Shown: positions 32,700 to 41,336 of the stretch, one piece after another
Numbering within the stretch: the stretch's first letter is position 1
Layout of the letters: every line of letters starts with the position of its first letter
Source: Verrucomicrobiota bacterium
Lineage (GTDB): Bacteria; Verrucomicrobiota; Verrucomicrobiia; Chthoniobacterales; Terrimicrobiaceae
Direction of reading: 5' to 3'
Assembly (NCBI GenBank): GCA_017305195.1
Contig: JAFKMU010000035.1
Span: forward strand, 124,001-188,000
Length of the DNA stretch: 64,000 bases
The notes under the pieces: generated by a model
What the model was told of the DNA's origin: nothing
Databases searched by the model: none
The model's input: the letters and a program-made list of their open reading frames with translations, nothing else
Position numbers and translations under genes: made by a program

Positions 32700-34607
32700 A
32701 TGCCAATGATCTCTCTCATCGGGCGTCGACAATGGAAGTCGCGTCTCCTGATCTGGTCCATCTACATCCTGCTCTCAGCGGGTGTGGTGACGATGGTGTA
32801 TCCCTTTTTGCTCATGCTGAGCGGCAGCACCAAGACGTCGCTGGATGCCGCCGAGGTGACCGTGGTGCCGCGCTATCTCGTCAATGAAACCGCTCTGTAC
32901 CAAAAATACCTCGAGGGGTTCTTCAACGAGCGAAGCGTGGCGATGCAGAACGCCTACGGGCTGTGGGACGCGACCTTCCTGCAGGTGAATCCCCCGGAAA
33001 AATCGTCGCCTCTGGATGCGGACTGGCGGTTGTTTGTCGCCAGCCGGGAAAAGAGCGAGAACGTGGCGTGGTTCGTCCTCGCCTATTTGCAATGCCCTGT
33101 CAGCAAGAACGCAGTGCCGTTCAACCTCGCAAAGCTGCGATCCGAACTGCTGAAGGAAAACGGCAGCATTGAGGCGATCAATCTCAAGTACCAGACCTCC
33201 TTTCCCAATGTATCGGCCTTCTATGTCGTGCCGGCGAACTTTCTCAATCGGTTCGTCACCGATGCGGCGACTCCATTTTCCCAGAGGGTCGAGGAGTTCT
33301 CTCTCTCCCAGCCGGTCACGTGGAGAGCGTACCTGGATCTGTCGAACTTCTTCCGCAGCTACCTGCGCGGAGAGCATGGGGGGGCTATTGAGGACCTGAA
33401 CCGCGCTCTCGGGACGCGATTTTCCTCCTGGGGCGATGTCCCGCTCGAACCCTCGGCGGCCGAGATGCCGCCGGGACTGCGCAAGGACTACGAGGTTTTT
33501 GTGCGGAATGTCGTGAACCCCGCATTTTTGCAGGTTGACCCCGGGGCCGCCCCGGCTTTCCAAGCCTATCTTCGCGCCAAGTATCGCAGCGATATCGTGG
33601 CCTTCAATCAGCGCCGTGGTACGTCACTCGCGAGCTTTGACGAGGTCTCCTTTCCCACCACCCGCCCTGCGGACGGCCTTGGCAAGACGGATTGGGACGG
33701 ATTTCTCGAGGGCTGGACCGACGAAGCCGCTGGCATCCGACACGTGCTTCCGATCGAAGCCGTGAAGCTTGCGGGACCGGATTTTGCCTTCCGGGAGTAT
33801 CTCCGCCAGCGCTACGGCAACCTGGCTGCGATGAATGACAGACTGGGAACTGCGCACTCCTCCTGGGGTGTGGTGCCGATGCCGCAACAGTCGGTCCAGT
33901 TTGCGGATTTCCAGGGGATGCAGGGCTGGCTGAAGTGGTACTTTACCACGCGCAACTATGTCGACGTGTGGAACTACCTCGTCGTCAACGGACGGGGCCT
34001 TTTCAATACGCTGGTCTTCTGCGCCCTGTCCATCCTGGCCGCTCTCACCGTGGACCCGATCGCCGCCTACGCCCTGAGCCGGTTTCGGCCCCGGTCCACC
34101 TACAAGGTGCTCCTCTTTCTCATGATGACCATGGCGTTTCCCGCCATGGTGACCCAGATCCCCATGTTCCTTCTCCTGCGGGAACTCGGCATGCTCAATA
34201 CCTTTTGGGCGCTGATCCTTCCCGGGCTGGCCAATGGCTATCACATCTTTCTCCTCAAGGGCTTTTTCGATTCCCTCCCGCGCGAGCTTTACGAGAGTGC
34301 CGCCATCGACGGAGCGAGCGAGCCCACGATCTTTTTCAATATCACGATGTCTTTGTCCAAGCCGATCCTGGCCGTGATCGCGCTGGGGGCGTTCACCCAT
34401 GCCTATGCGGCGTTTATGTTCGCCTTGCTGATCTGCCAGGATCCGAAGATGTGGACCCTCATGGTCTGGCTCTTCCAGTTGCAGCAGACCAGCGGCCAGG
34501 GCATCGTTTACGCAGCCCTTATCGTTGCGGCCATTCCCACTTTGCTGGTGTTCATTTTCTGCCAGAACATCATCATGCGTGGCATCGTCGTGCCGGTGGA
34601 GAAGTAG
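32700..34607 (+). CDS. ABC sugar importer MalG-type permease with a five-repeat periplasmic insertion
   Basis: The 635-residue protein starts at an ATG with a good ribosome site (GGGAGGAAG). TM1 is at about 16-40 (LLIWSIYILLSAGVVTMVYP). The permease core resumes near residue 425 (NYLVVNGRGLFNTLVF) and has an EAA loop (YESAAIDGASEPTIFF, about 540). MalG-type permeases are about 280 residues. The extra 375 or so residues between TM1 and TM2 hold five degenerate repeats, starting near residues 68, 148, 219, 288 and 365. Their shared text is roughly YLRxxYGxIxAxNxxxGTxFxSWxxVPxP followed by an acidic-aromatic DWxxF stretch, for example AYLRAKYRSDIVAFNQRRGT and EYLRQRYGNLAAMNDRLGT. It is the last gene of the operon. 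Confidence 0.9.
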   Translation: MPMISLIGRRQWKSRLLIWSIYILLSAGVVTMVYPFLLMLSGSTKTSLDAAEVTVVPRYLVNETALYQKYLEGFFNERSVAMQNAYGLWDATFLQVNPPEKSSPLDADWRLFVASREKSENVAWFVLAYLQCPVSKNAVPFNLAKLRSELLKENGSIEAINLKYQTSFPNVSAFYVVPANFLNRFVTDAATPFSQRVEEFSLSQPVTWRAYLDLSNFFRSYLRGEHGGAIEDLNRALGTRFSSWGDVPLEPSAAEMPPGLRKDYEVFVRNVVNPAFLQVDPGAAPAFQAYLRAKYRSDIVAFNQRRGTSLASFDEVSFPTTRPADGLGKTDWDGFLEGWTDEAAGIRHVLPIEAVKLAGPDFAFREYLRQRYGNLAAMNDRLGTAHSSWGVVPMPQQSVQFADFQGMQGWLKWYFTTRNYVDVWNYLVVNGRGLFNTLVFCALSILAALTVDPIAAYALSRFRPRSTYKVLLFLMMTMAFPAMVTQIPMFLLLRELGMLNTFWALILPGLANGYHIFLLKGFFDSLPRELYESAAIDGASEPTIFFNITMSLSKPILAVIALGAFTHAYAAFMFALLICQDPKMWTLMVWLFQLQQTSGQGIVYAALIVAAIPTLLVFIFCQNIIMRGIVVPVEK

Positions 34608-35319
34608 GTTTCCTCCTCTCCCCATGCGGCCAGACGTACTTGGGCCGATGCGGCGAATGGAAACTGGTCGGGCGGTTCTGTGCCGGGATCGGGCGGGTTG
34701 ATCCTGCTCGGCGCCAATGAGGCAAGCCCCCAGACGATTGATTCAGCGGCGACTCTGGATGCGACGGAGTCGTCTTCCAACGAGAGCCTGCGTGGTGGCA
34801 CTAGGCTCTCCCTCGGGGCGTTGAATGGGATGTCTGCGATTTCCCTGGGCGGTGTTGGGGAATGTCGGAATCAACGGCGAGCTCGCGGGAACAGCCGTTC
34901 TCTTTGATTCCTCAAGCAGCGGCAAGTTTTACACCAGCATCGCCAACCAGACGGCGGGCTACCTGAACACGGCGACTTTTTTCAAGTCCGGCTCGTGTAC
35001 GGTGAAGGATATCTCGGCCCTGGCCTTCACCACGGAACCGGGCAGTGGAGCCTCCAGTGGAAACTTTGTCGCCACAGCGGGCAGCTCAATCTCAGTGGCC
35101 ATCACCTTGAACAACTCCCTCATCCGGTCGACGGCGGAGTTTCTTTTCGATAGCGGAAATCAGACGATTACCGGGTTGGGAACGGGAGCTTGTCTTGCGG
35201 AGGCTTTTGCTGCGGGTGCGATCATCGCAAAGTTTGGCATACTGCCCAAGCGACCGACGCTTCAGGGCGGCTCGCGCCGCCGCCGGGCAGCAGCTACAGA
35301 TTCTTTTAGTCCGCCCTAA
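34608..35319 (+). pseudogene. remnant of an autotransporter/PEP-type beta-repeat gene with a frameshift
   Basis: From the permease stop, an open frame reads TWADAANGNWSGGSVPG then GGLILLGANEASPQ and LSLGALNGMSAISLGGVG, text typical of the repeated W-x-G-N-W-x-G surface or autotransporter-associated passenger domains. No start codon or signal peptide precedes it. At a GGGG run (34857-34860) the frame breaks; removing one G continues the sensible text NVGINGELAGTAVLFDSSSSG from the other frame up to 35319. The C-terminal end (KRPTLQGGSRRRRAAATD) does not look like an anchor. A single-base sequencing error would restore the join, but the missing 5' end suggests decay. No other gene is seen in 34608-35531. 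Confidence 0.5.
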
Positions 35320-35484
35320 TCCGTTGATGGATGGGCGGCTTTGGCAAGGTGTTTTGTTTCAAGAACTTGCTTGATCTGCTTGCCTCGCGTTCTGGCTGAT
35401 GCATAATACGCTGAGCTTGCCAGAGACCCGCAGCTCTTCGCGTTTTGCCGCGTGACTTTGGGGATCGCGGTTACAATGTCTTCC

Positions 35485-35515
35485 TTGAAAGGGTGAGCGA
35501 TTGTAGCACTATACT
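35485..35515 (+). promoter_or_regulatory. possible sigma-70 promoter of the tRNA gene
   Basis: TTGAAA (35485-35490) and TATACT (35510-35515) with a 19-nt spacer lie 16 nt before the tRNA. The spacer is one or two bases longer than optimum, so the call is tentative. Confidence 0.4.
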
Positions 35516-35531
35516 GGCTTGCATCGGTTAA

Positions 35532-35606
35532 GGGCAGTTAGCTCAGCGGTAGAGCGGTAGTCTTACACACTATTGGTCGGGGGTTCGATCCCCTCACTGC
35601 CCACCA
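35532..35606 (+). tRNA. tRNA-Val (anticodon UAC)
   Basis: A full cloverleaf can be folded: acceptor GGGCAGT/ACTGCCC, D-arm GCTC-loop-GAGC, anticodon arm GTAGT-CTTACAC-ACTAT with TAC at 35564-35566, T-arm GGGGG-TTCGATC-CCCTC, discriminator A and an encoded CCA end at 35604-35606. The 3' 13 bases overlap the antisense stop end of the downstream minus-strand gene. Confidence 0.95.
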
Positions 35607-37498
35607 TTTACCAGCTCCAGCACGCGGCTGGAGACTTCCTCCGGGGTCACGGCGGCCATGCAGCGGAAATCCACCGGGCAATCGCGCAGGAAGCACGGGC
35701 TGCACTCGACCCGATGCCGGATCACCACGCTCTTGTCGTTGCGAGGGCCGGTGAGGTCGGGTTCCGTGGAGCCGAAGACCGAGACGAGCGGCACGCCGAG
35801 GAAATCCGCGAGGTGCATCGTGCCGGTGTCGTTGGTCACGAGGGCGGTGAGGGTTTCCAGCGTCTCCACGAGGCCGTCGAGGGACGTCTTGCCGGTCAGG
35901 TCCTCCGCCTCGCCGGGGAATCCCGCGAGGATCTCGGTGGCGATGGGTTGATCGGCGGCGACGCCCAGGATCACCCACTTGCAGTCGAGCTTGGCCGAGA
36001 CCAGGTCCATCGTCTTGCGGAAACTCTCTGCTGGCCAGCGCTTGGCCGGGCCGTACTCCGCGCCGGGGCAGATGCCGATGACGGGCTTGCCGGGAGCCGG
36101 ACGGCTGCGGCGGGGAAGGGGCGGGGGTTCAACGCCGCCGCACTTCTCGGCCAGCGTGAAGTACCGGTCCGCATGGTGCTCGGGCTTCGGAGCCGCCTTT
36201 TTTTTCTTCTTCTTTTTCTCGGACGGAATCTGGTTGAGGAAATACTCCCGGTTGTGCCCGCGATAGCCGAATCGGCGCGGTATGCCTGCCAGCCACGCCT
36301 CGAGGGCGCTGCGGAGCGAATTCGGAAACAGCACGGCCACGTCGAAGCGGCCCCGGATTTTCTTCGCCACGGAGAAAATCGACTCTTTGGGCTCAAAGGG
36401 AATGATCTCGTCCACCTCGGGCACGAGTTTCCAGAGCCCGGCCAGCTTGGCGGGGGTAAGGATGGCGAGTTGGGAATCCGGGCGGCCCAGTTTGAAGGCG
36501 CGGGCGGCGCGGAAGCTCATCACGGCGTCGCCCAGCCAGTTCGGCGAGCGCACGACGATGCGAAAGGGCTTCAGCTTCTCCTTCTCGCCCTCCGGGAGGT
36601 ACACGCCGCGCTTCTGCGTGACGGTAAGGAAGTGCGGGAGCGGGGTTTTCCAGCGGTTGTGAACCCAGAACCAGTCGGCGGGCGACTCGCGGATCTGGCG
36701 CTCGAGCGCCTTGTTGATATCGAGGGTGAGCTGCTCGGGCTGGGCCGGATCGTAGGTCACCTCCTCGCTGATCTCGACGCGCCATTTGGCGAAGCCCTCG
36801 GTGAAGATCGCGATCGGCACCACGGCGGCCTCCGTGCGGATGGCCAGAGTGGCCGCGAGCGGCGAGGTGGAGCTCAGGCGGTTGAAAAACGGCATGAAAA
36901 TACCGCCGTCCCCGGCATTCTGGTCGACCAGCACGCCGACCACGCCGGGCTGGCGCAGGAGGGCGATGGCTTCGTTGAAGCCCCGCTTGCGGTCAAAGGT
37001 GGCCACGCCGAGGCGGCGGCGGTCCTGGTTGATCAGGTCGTCGAGCGGCTTGTTGCGCAACGCCTGGTAGACCGTGCCAAACTTGATCTCCGGCATCATG
37101 AACACCATCTGGGCGTAAAGCTCCCAGTTGCCGATGTGGTTGATGGCGATGACGGCGGGGCGTCCGGCGGCGAGGTGCTTTTGCAGACGTTCGGGGTGGG
37201 AGATCCAGGCAGCCTTGGCGATCACCTTCTGCGGAGCCCCCGCAATGTTCAGGGCGCAGACGCTGTTGGCCCCGAGGGTGGTGAAGTGCTTGAAGGTGAG
37301 GGCGCGGATTTCCGCCGGGGTTTTCTCCTCGCCAAAGACGCGGGTGAGATTTTCCCTTGCGAGCCGCCGATAGCTGGGCAGGATGGCCCACAGTAGCGCC
37401 CCGAGCGACTGGCCGAGAACAAAGGCCGCGCCGAGTGGCAGACATCGGATTACCGAGATGATGCCCAGCGCCAGAAAGTACGTAATACGGTCAACCAT
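35594..37498 (-). CDS. fusion of lipid A-type acyltransferase and heptosyltransferase II-like domains
   Basis: The 634-residue protein has an N-terminal LpxL/HtrB-like acyltransferase (about 1-290) with the H-x4-E type motif AINHIGNWELYA, LVDQNAGDGGIFMPFF and WFWVHNRWKTP. It is followed by a GT9 glycosyltransferase domain like WaaF (about 305-634): VVRSPNWLGDAVMSFRA, GICPGAEYGPAKRWP, VTNDTGTMHLADFLGVP and FGSTEPDLTGP. Both steps belong to LPS core/lipid A assembly at the inner membrane. A Lys-rich stretch (KKKKKKKAAPKP) sits inside the GT domain. It starts at 37498, sharing CATG with the divergent purK start, and its last codons lie inside tRNA-Val on the opposite strand. Confidence 0.85.
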   Translation of the reverse strand: MVDRITYFLALGIISVIRCLPLGAAFVLGQSLGALLWAILPSYRRLARENLTRVFGEEKTPAEIRALTFKHFTTLGANSVCALNIAGAPQKVIAKAAWISHPERLQKHLAAGRPAVIAINHIGNWELYAQMVFMMPEIKFGTVYQALRNKPLDDLINQDRRRLGVATFDRKRGFNEAIALLRQPGVVGVLVDQNAGDGGIFMPFFNRLSSTSPLAATLAIRTEAAVVPIAIFTEGFAKWRVEISEEVTYDPAQPEQLTLDINKALERQIRESPADWFWVHNRWKTPLPHFLTVTQKRGVYLPEGEKEKLKPFRIVVRSPNWLGDAVMSFRAARAFKLGRPDSQLAILTPAKLAGLWKLVPEVDEIIPFEPKESIFSVAKKIRGRFDVAVLFPNSLRSALEAWLAGIPRRFGYRGHNREYFLNQIPSEKKKKKKKAAPKPEHHADRYFTLAEKCGGVEPPPLPRRSRPAPGKPVIGICPGAEYGPAKRWPAESFRKTMDLVSAKLDCKWVILGVAADQPIATEILAGFPGEAEDLTGKTSLDGLVETLETLTALVTNDTGTMHLADFLGVPLVSVFGSTEPDLTGPRNDKSVVIRHRVECSPCFLRDCPVDFRCMAAVTPEEVSSRVLELVNGGQ

Positions 37499-38681
37499 GC
37501 AGAACGAGAACGAGCACCCTAGCCGAGCCGATGCTCCGGCGAAAAGGAATTCCATCAACCCCGGCAGCACCGTCGGCATCCTCGGCGGAGGCCAGCTCGG
37601 GCGCATGTTTGGCATCGCCGCCCGGCGGATGGGGTACAGGGTGCACGCTTTTGAGCCCAATCCGGACAGCCCGGCCGGCCAGATCAGCGATGTCGAGGTG
37701 ACGGCTTCGTTTACGGATACCGACGCGCTGGCCCGGTTTGCCTCCGGAGTGGACGCGATTTCCTTTGAGTTTGAGAACATCCCGCTCAGCGCGGTGCAGG
37801 CAGTCGAGTCGATCTGCCCGGTGCGTCCGCGCGGCGAGGTGCTGCACATCTGCCAGAACCGCGAGCGCGAAAAGACCTTCCTGCGCCAGCATGGCTTTCC
37901 TCATGCGGAGTTCCGCGTGGTCGACTCTGCGGAATCCCTCGCGGCGGCGATCAGCGAGATCGGCACGCCTTCCGTGTTGAAGACGGCCGATTTCGGGTAT
38001 GATGGCAAGGGGCAGGTAAAACTCAGCGGCCCGGTTGACGCGGCGCAGCTTTGGGAGAATTTCGGTGCGCCGCGCGGCGTGCTGGAAGCCTGGGTGCCTT
38101 TTGAACTGGAACTGTCCGTGGTCGTGGCTCGCGGGGTCGACGGTGTGGCGGTGTCCTTCCCGCCCTCGGAGAACATCCACACCCACCACATTCTCGATCT
38201 TTCGATCGTCCCCGGTCGCTTTTCGCCCGAGGTCGCCGAGGCGGCGGAAAAGCTCGCCCGGGAAATCGCCGTCGCGCTCGACGTCGTCGGCCTGCTGGCG
38301 GTCGAGTTTTTCCTGACCCGTGATGGCAGGCTCGTTGTCAACGAACTCGCCCCGCGTCCGCACAATTCCGGCCACTACACCTTCGACGCCTGCGCCACGA
38401 GCCAGTTCGAGCAGCAGCTTCGCGCAGTTTGCGGCCTGCCGCTCGGCTCGCCCGAGCTGCTTACGCCCGTCGTGATGTGGAACATCCTCGGCCATCTCTG
38501 GAAGGACGGCGATCCTCGTTGGGATATCGTCCTCTCCGAGCCCAAGGCCAAGCTCCACCTCTACGGCAAAGCCGAGGCCCGGCCCGGTCGCAAGATGGGC
38601 CATGTCTGCGTGCTCGGCCCGGTCGATGAAGCTCTTGCCACGATCTCACGACTCAAGGCTGCGCTCGGTGACGAACGCTAA
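37497..38681 (+). CDS. purK: 5-(carboxyamino)imidazole ribonucleotide synthase
   Basis: PurK carries out the ATP- and bicarbonate-dependent carboxylation of AIR in purine synthesis. The 394-residue product shows STVGILGGGQLGRMFGIAA near residue 22, LKTADFGYDGKGQ (ATP-grasp loop), EAWVPFELELSVVVARG and VNELAPRPHNSGHYTFDAC, all standard. The ATG at 37497 is the closest start before the conserved core, giving a 20-residue extension; an upstream in-frame ATG at 37383 would lie inside the divergent gene. purE is not in the window. Confidence 0.93.
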   Translation: MQNENEHPSRADAPAKRNSINPGSTVGILGGGQLGRMFGIAARRMGYRVHAFEPNPDSPAGQISDVEVTASFTDTDALARFASGVDAISFEFENIPLSAVQAVESICPVRPRGEVLHICQNREREKTFLRQHGFPHAEFRVVDSAESLAAAISEIGTPSVLKTADFGYDGKGQVKLSGPVDAAQLWENFGAPRGVLEAWVPFELELSVVVARGVDGVAVSFPPSENIHTHHILDLSIVPGRFSPEVAEAAEKLAREIAVALDVVGLLAVEFFLTRDGRLVVNELAPRPHNSGHYTFDACATSQFEQQLRAVCGLPLGSPELLTPVVMWNILGHLWKDGDPRWDIVLSEPKAKLHLYGKAEARPGRKMGHVCVLGPVDEALATISRLKAALGDER

Positions 38682-38709
38682 ATGTCGCACGAGATATTTG
38701 TGATGTTTA

Positions 38710-38772
38710 ACTAAGGTAAAGCGACCTGTTGCGTTGTTTTTATCTTAGTCTGTAAAGGGAAATTGCCTTTAC
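38710..38772 (+). promoter_or_regulatory. two successive hairpins in the purK to TPR-gene spacer
   Basis: The first hairpin pairs ACTAAGGTAAA (38710-38720) with TTTATCTTAGT (38739-38749), one mismatch. The second pairs GTAAAGG with CCTTTAC (38752-38772) around GAAATTG. They lie in an AT-rich 136-bp spacer. The first, following purK, could be a terminator although its T run is inside the stem; a leader function for the next gene is also possible. Confidence 0.4.
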
Positions 38773-38817
38773 GGTGCAGGTGGGTGCGGACAGAGTGTTG
38801 CCACTAAGCGTGCTCCA

Positions 38818-41319
38818 GTGAAAGTCTCACCTGTAACGGCCTGTGTCGCGATTTCGGGGGTCTTCGGACTCGTGGTTACCTTGGGATATTATTACTACGT
38901 CGAGCAAAGCGCCTCGACGGTTGTGATGAGCACTGGTGTTCCGGCGGTTCGTGATGAGGCCCGGTTGATGCGTACAGAAGAAGGCTGGACCGTGCGGTCG
39001 ATCGCTCAATATCTGGCGGACTTTGGAGCGCTGGCGAAAAGGGAAAAGATCGAGGATGTGGTGTTGGCCTATCCCTCGGCAGGGCTTTACGAGGTTGCGG
39101 CGCATGGAGTGAATACGTCCCTGGCTGTCGGGAAGACTGGAGTGTGGAATCCCGAGACCTACCGCGAATGGGCTCGCCTCATGCTCCCTGCGCCGGATAA
39201 TGCTTTGTCCAATCAGACGGCGGAGGGTTTGCTGACTAGACTGCTTTCGCCGGATATCGTGGTTTTCTCGGAGGAAAATCGCCGGATCTCCGAGTTCCTG
39301 CAGGCTCATCCCGGCTCGGGTGAGGGCTACTTGCAGGCGGCTATTCTATGTGGGGTGCTGGCTTTCAATGATCACTCGGGGATGTTTCGTGACATTCGGC
39401 CAACTCTTAATCGCATGACCGCCTTTTTGGCTGCGGCAGATGTACTGGGAGTTTCGAAGGAATCTCCTGGCATGAAGATTGCCGAAGCCTTACGCCTGAC
39501 TTTGTGCGGACAGCAAAGGGATGCGCTGGCCATGAATCTACCCTCGCAGGGAAAGCTGGCTGATTGGAAGGAGGTCATCCGCCTTCGCAATTCCATGGAT
39601 TGGCGATCGGGTCGCTCGGCTGCAGCCATGGGAAGCCCCGCGTTGCAGCATGAGTATTTCCGGGCGCTCACGATGGCGGTCGACGAATACACAGGTATCG
39701 ATTTCCTGAAGGAGATCAAACTCGAAGAAATCGATCTGGGCTACTGCCGTATCGCAAACGAACGGAATCTCTCAGTCAGTGGAGGGCATCTCTTTTCCAA
39801 GCCTGTTCTGGTTCCCGAGTTGCAGGAGATTGCTTATGTCGCTAAAGGCGAGGGCTACGACCCGTCTGATAAAACGTCGTCATGGCTGAAGGAGTATCTC
39901 GATACTCCAGAGGGTTCGCCGGTTACTTCTGCCAAGGATGGGGGGCTGAAGATGCAAGTCGCGGGCCGTAATTTGGTGGCAGGCATGCAGCAACGTAGCC
40001 TGATGCAGGGGCTCGATTCACTCTATGGCTTTCTCAATGATATGTGGGGAGTCAAAGATGGAGCCTCCGAGGTGAAGGTATTTATCGTGAGTCAGCTTCC
40101 CTCGCTAAGATATAAGCCGTTTCTGGAACGCTCCATCGAGCGCGATGCCAGCCGGTATGAGATGATGAATGATCCATTGCGGAAGATCATTCAGGAACAG
40201 CCCGAGATGGTGACGCCGAGCCTCTGGGCCTCCTTGCGTCTCAATAAGAATGGAGATGACGTCCCAGCCCAGGTGCCGGACTGGCACAGGTGGTTTCACC
40301 CGGAAATTCCATCCGGCACTGCGTTTGAGGAGGAGACCAGACTGTATGATATCGGTGTAGGAGACGAGACGGACAAAGTGTGGATGACCGAGCTGCTTGA
40401 TCGCGCGCCTTACTCCTCTCGGCTGGCGTACAATCTCGCCTACATCGAAAACGGCTCAAGCCATGACCATATCAAACCGGCGATGTTCGAAAAATACATG
40501 GCGGACATGCTGGGGTTTCGTCTTGTGGCCATGCGCACACTGGCCAATGCCTACTACGACCAGCCTGCGGAATATGAAAAGTACTCCTCCAAGGTCGCCG
40601 AGATCAATCCTGATGAATATCTCGATCTGGGTTTCTATTTCCGCGAGCGGGACGATACGGAAAAAGCTGCCAAGTATTACCAGCTCGGCTTTGAGAAGGC
40701 TCGTGACCGGGTCAGGACTGCCAACAATGCTTTATGGCTGGTGAAATACCTCCATGCCAAAGGTGACGACGAGATGGCTGAAAAAGTGGGAGCCGATGCT
40801 GCGGAGGCGTTTTCCTACACTGGTCTGCAATCCTACATCTGGCTGCAGGAGGCTACCGGTCGGTGGAGCGGGGCCCTGGATACCGCTCGGAAGTGTGACG
40901 AGCGATATAGCAAGGGCAAGCCATTGGAAGAGTTGGCGCACCTGATTCGCGCCATGAAGGTTGTTCCGCAGTACGTTGATCGGGACCGGTATGAGCGGCT
41001 CATGGTCGGCATCTTCCCTAGCGGCATCCAGGAGGTCACCATGGGATCCTTCTCTGCTCCTCCCCCCAAGGGCGTCTTTATTCGCGAGACCAACGCATTC
41101 CTGGAGCGCAACGGACTCAGGCGCGGAATGATTATCGTCGCTCTCGATGGATATCGGACGGATACTTTCGATCAATATCTGATGGTGCGAGCCATGACGA
41201 CAGATCCTCGTATGAGGCTGGTCGTTTGGGATGGCCAGAAATACTCCGAAGTGACGCCCTCCATCGACGACCGCCGCTTCGGCGTGGACATGGGCGATTA
41301 TGTCGCGCGGGCGGAATAG
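38818..41319 (+). CDS. large TPR/PDZ-like membrane-anchored protein of unknown function
   Basis: The 833-residue protein begins with GTG and has one N-terminal membrane segment or signal anchor (AISGVFGLVVTLGYYYY). The middle is helical with no recognised domain. Between about 560 and 700 the text is TPR-like (LDLGFYFRERDDTEKAAKYYQLGFEKA, here abbreviated: DTEKAAKYYQLGFEKA). The last 90 residues resemble a PDZ fold: FLERNGLRRGMIIVALDGYR then MRLVVWDGQKYSE. I do not recognise a family. It stands alone between purK and the convergent thiS. Confidence 0.75.
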   Translation: MKVSPVTACVAISGVFGLVVTLGYYYYVEQSASTVVMSTGVPAVRDEARLMRTEEGWTVRSIAQYLADFGALAKREKIEDVVLAYPSAGLYEVAAHGVNTSLAVGKTGVWNPETYREWARLMLPAPDNALSNQTAEGLLTRLLSPDIVVFSEENRRISEFLQAHPGSGEGYLQAAILCGVLAFNDHSGMFRDIRPTLNRMTAFLAAADVLGVSKESPGMKIAEALRLTLCGQQRDALAMNLPSQGKLADWKEVIRLRNSMDWRSGRSAAAMGSPALQHEYFRALTMAVDEYTGIDFLKEIKLEEIDLGYCRIANERNLSVSGGHLFSKPVLVPELQEIAYVAKGEGYDPSDKTSSWLKEYLDTPEGSPVTSAKDGGLKMQVAGRNLVAGMQQRSLMQGLDSLYGFLNDMWGVKDGASEVKVFIVSQLPSLRYKPFLERSIERDASRYEMMNDPLRKIIQEQPEMVTPSLWASLRLNKNGDDVPAQVPDWHRWFHPEIPSGTAFEEETRLYDIGVGDETDKVWMTELLDRAPYSSRLAYNLAYIENGSSHDHIKPAMFEKYMADMLGFRLVAMRTLANAYYDQPAEYEKYSSKVAEINPDEYLDLGFYFRERDDTEKAAKYYQLGFEKARDRVRTANNALWLVKYLHAKGDDEMAEKVGADAAEAFSYTGLQSYIWLQEATGRWSGALDTARKCDERYSKGKPLEELAHLIRAMKVVPQYVDRDRYERLMVGIFPSGIQEVTMGSFSAPPPKGVFIRETNAFLERNGLRRGMIIVALDGYRTDTFDQYLMVRAMTTDPRMRLVVWDGQKYSEVTPSIDDRRFGVDMGDYVARAE

Positions 41320-41336
41320 TTACTGACGGTAGGCGT

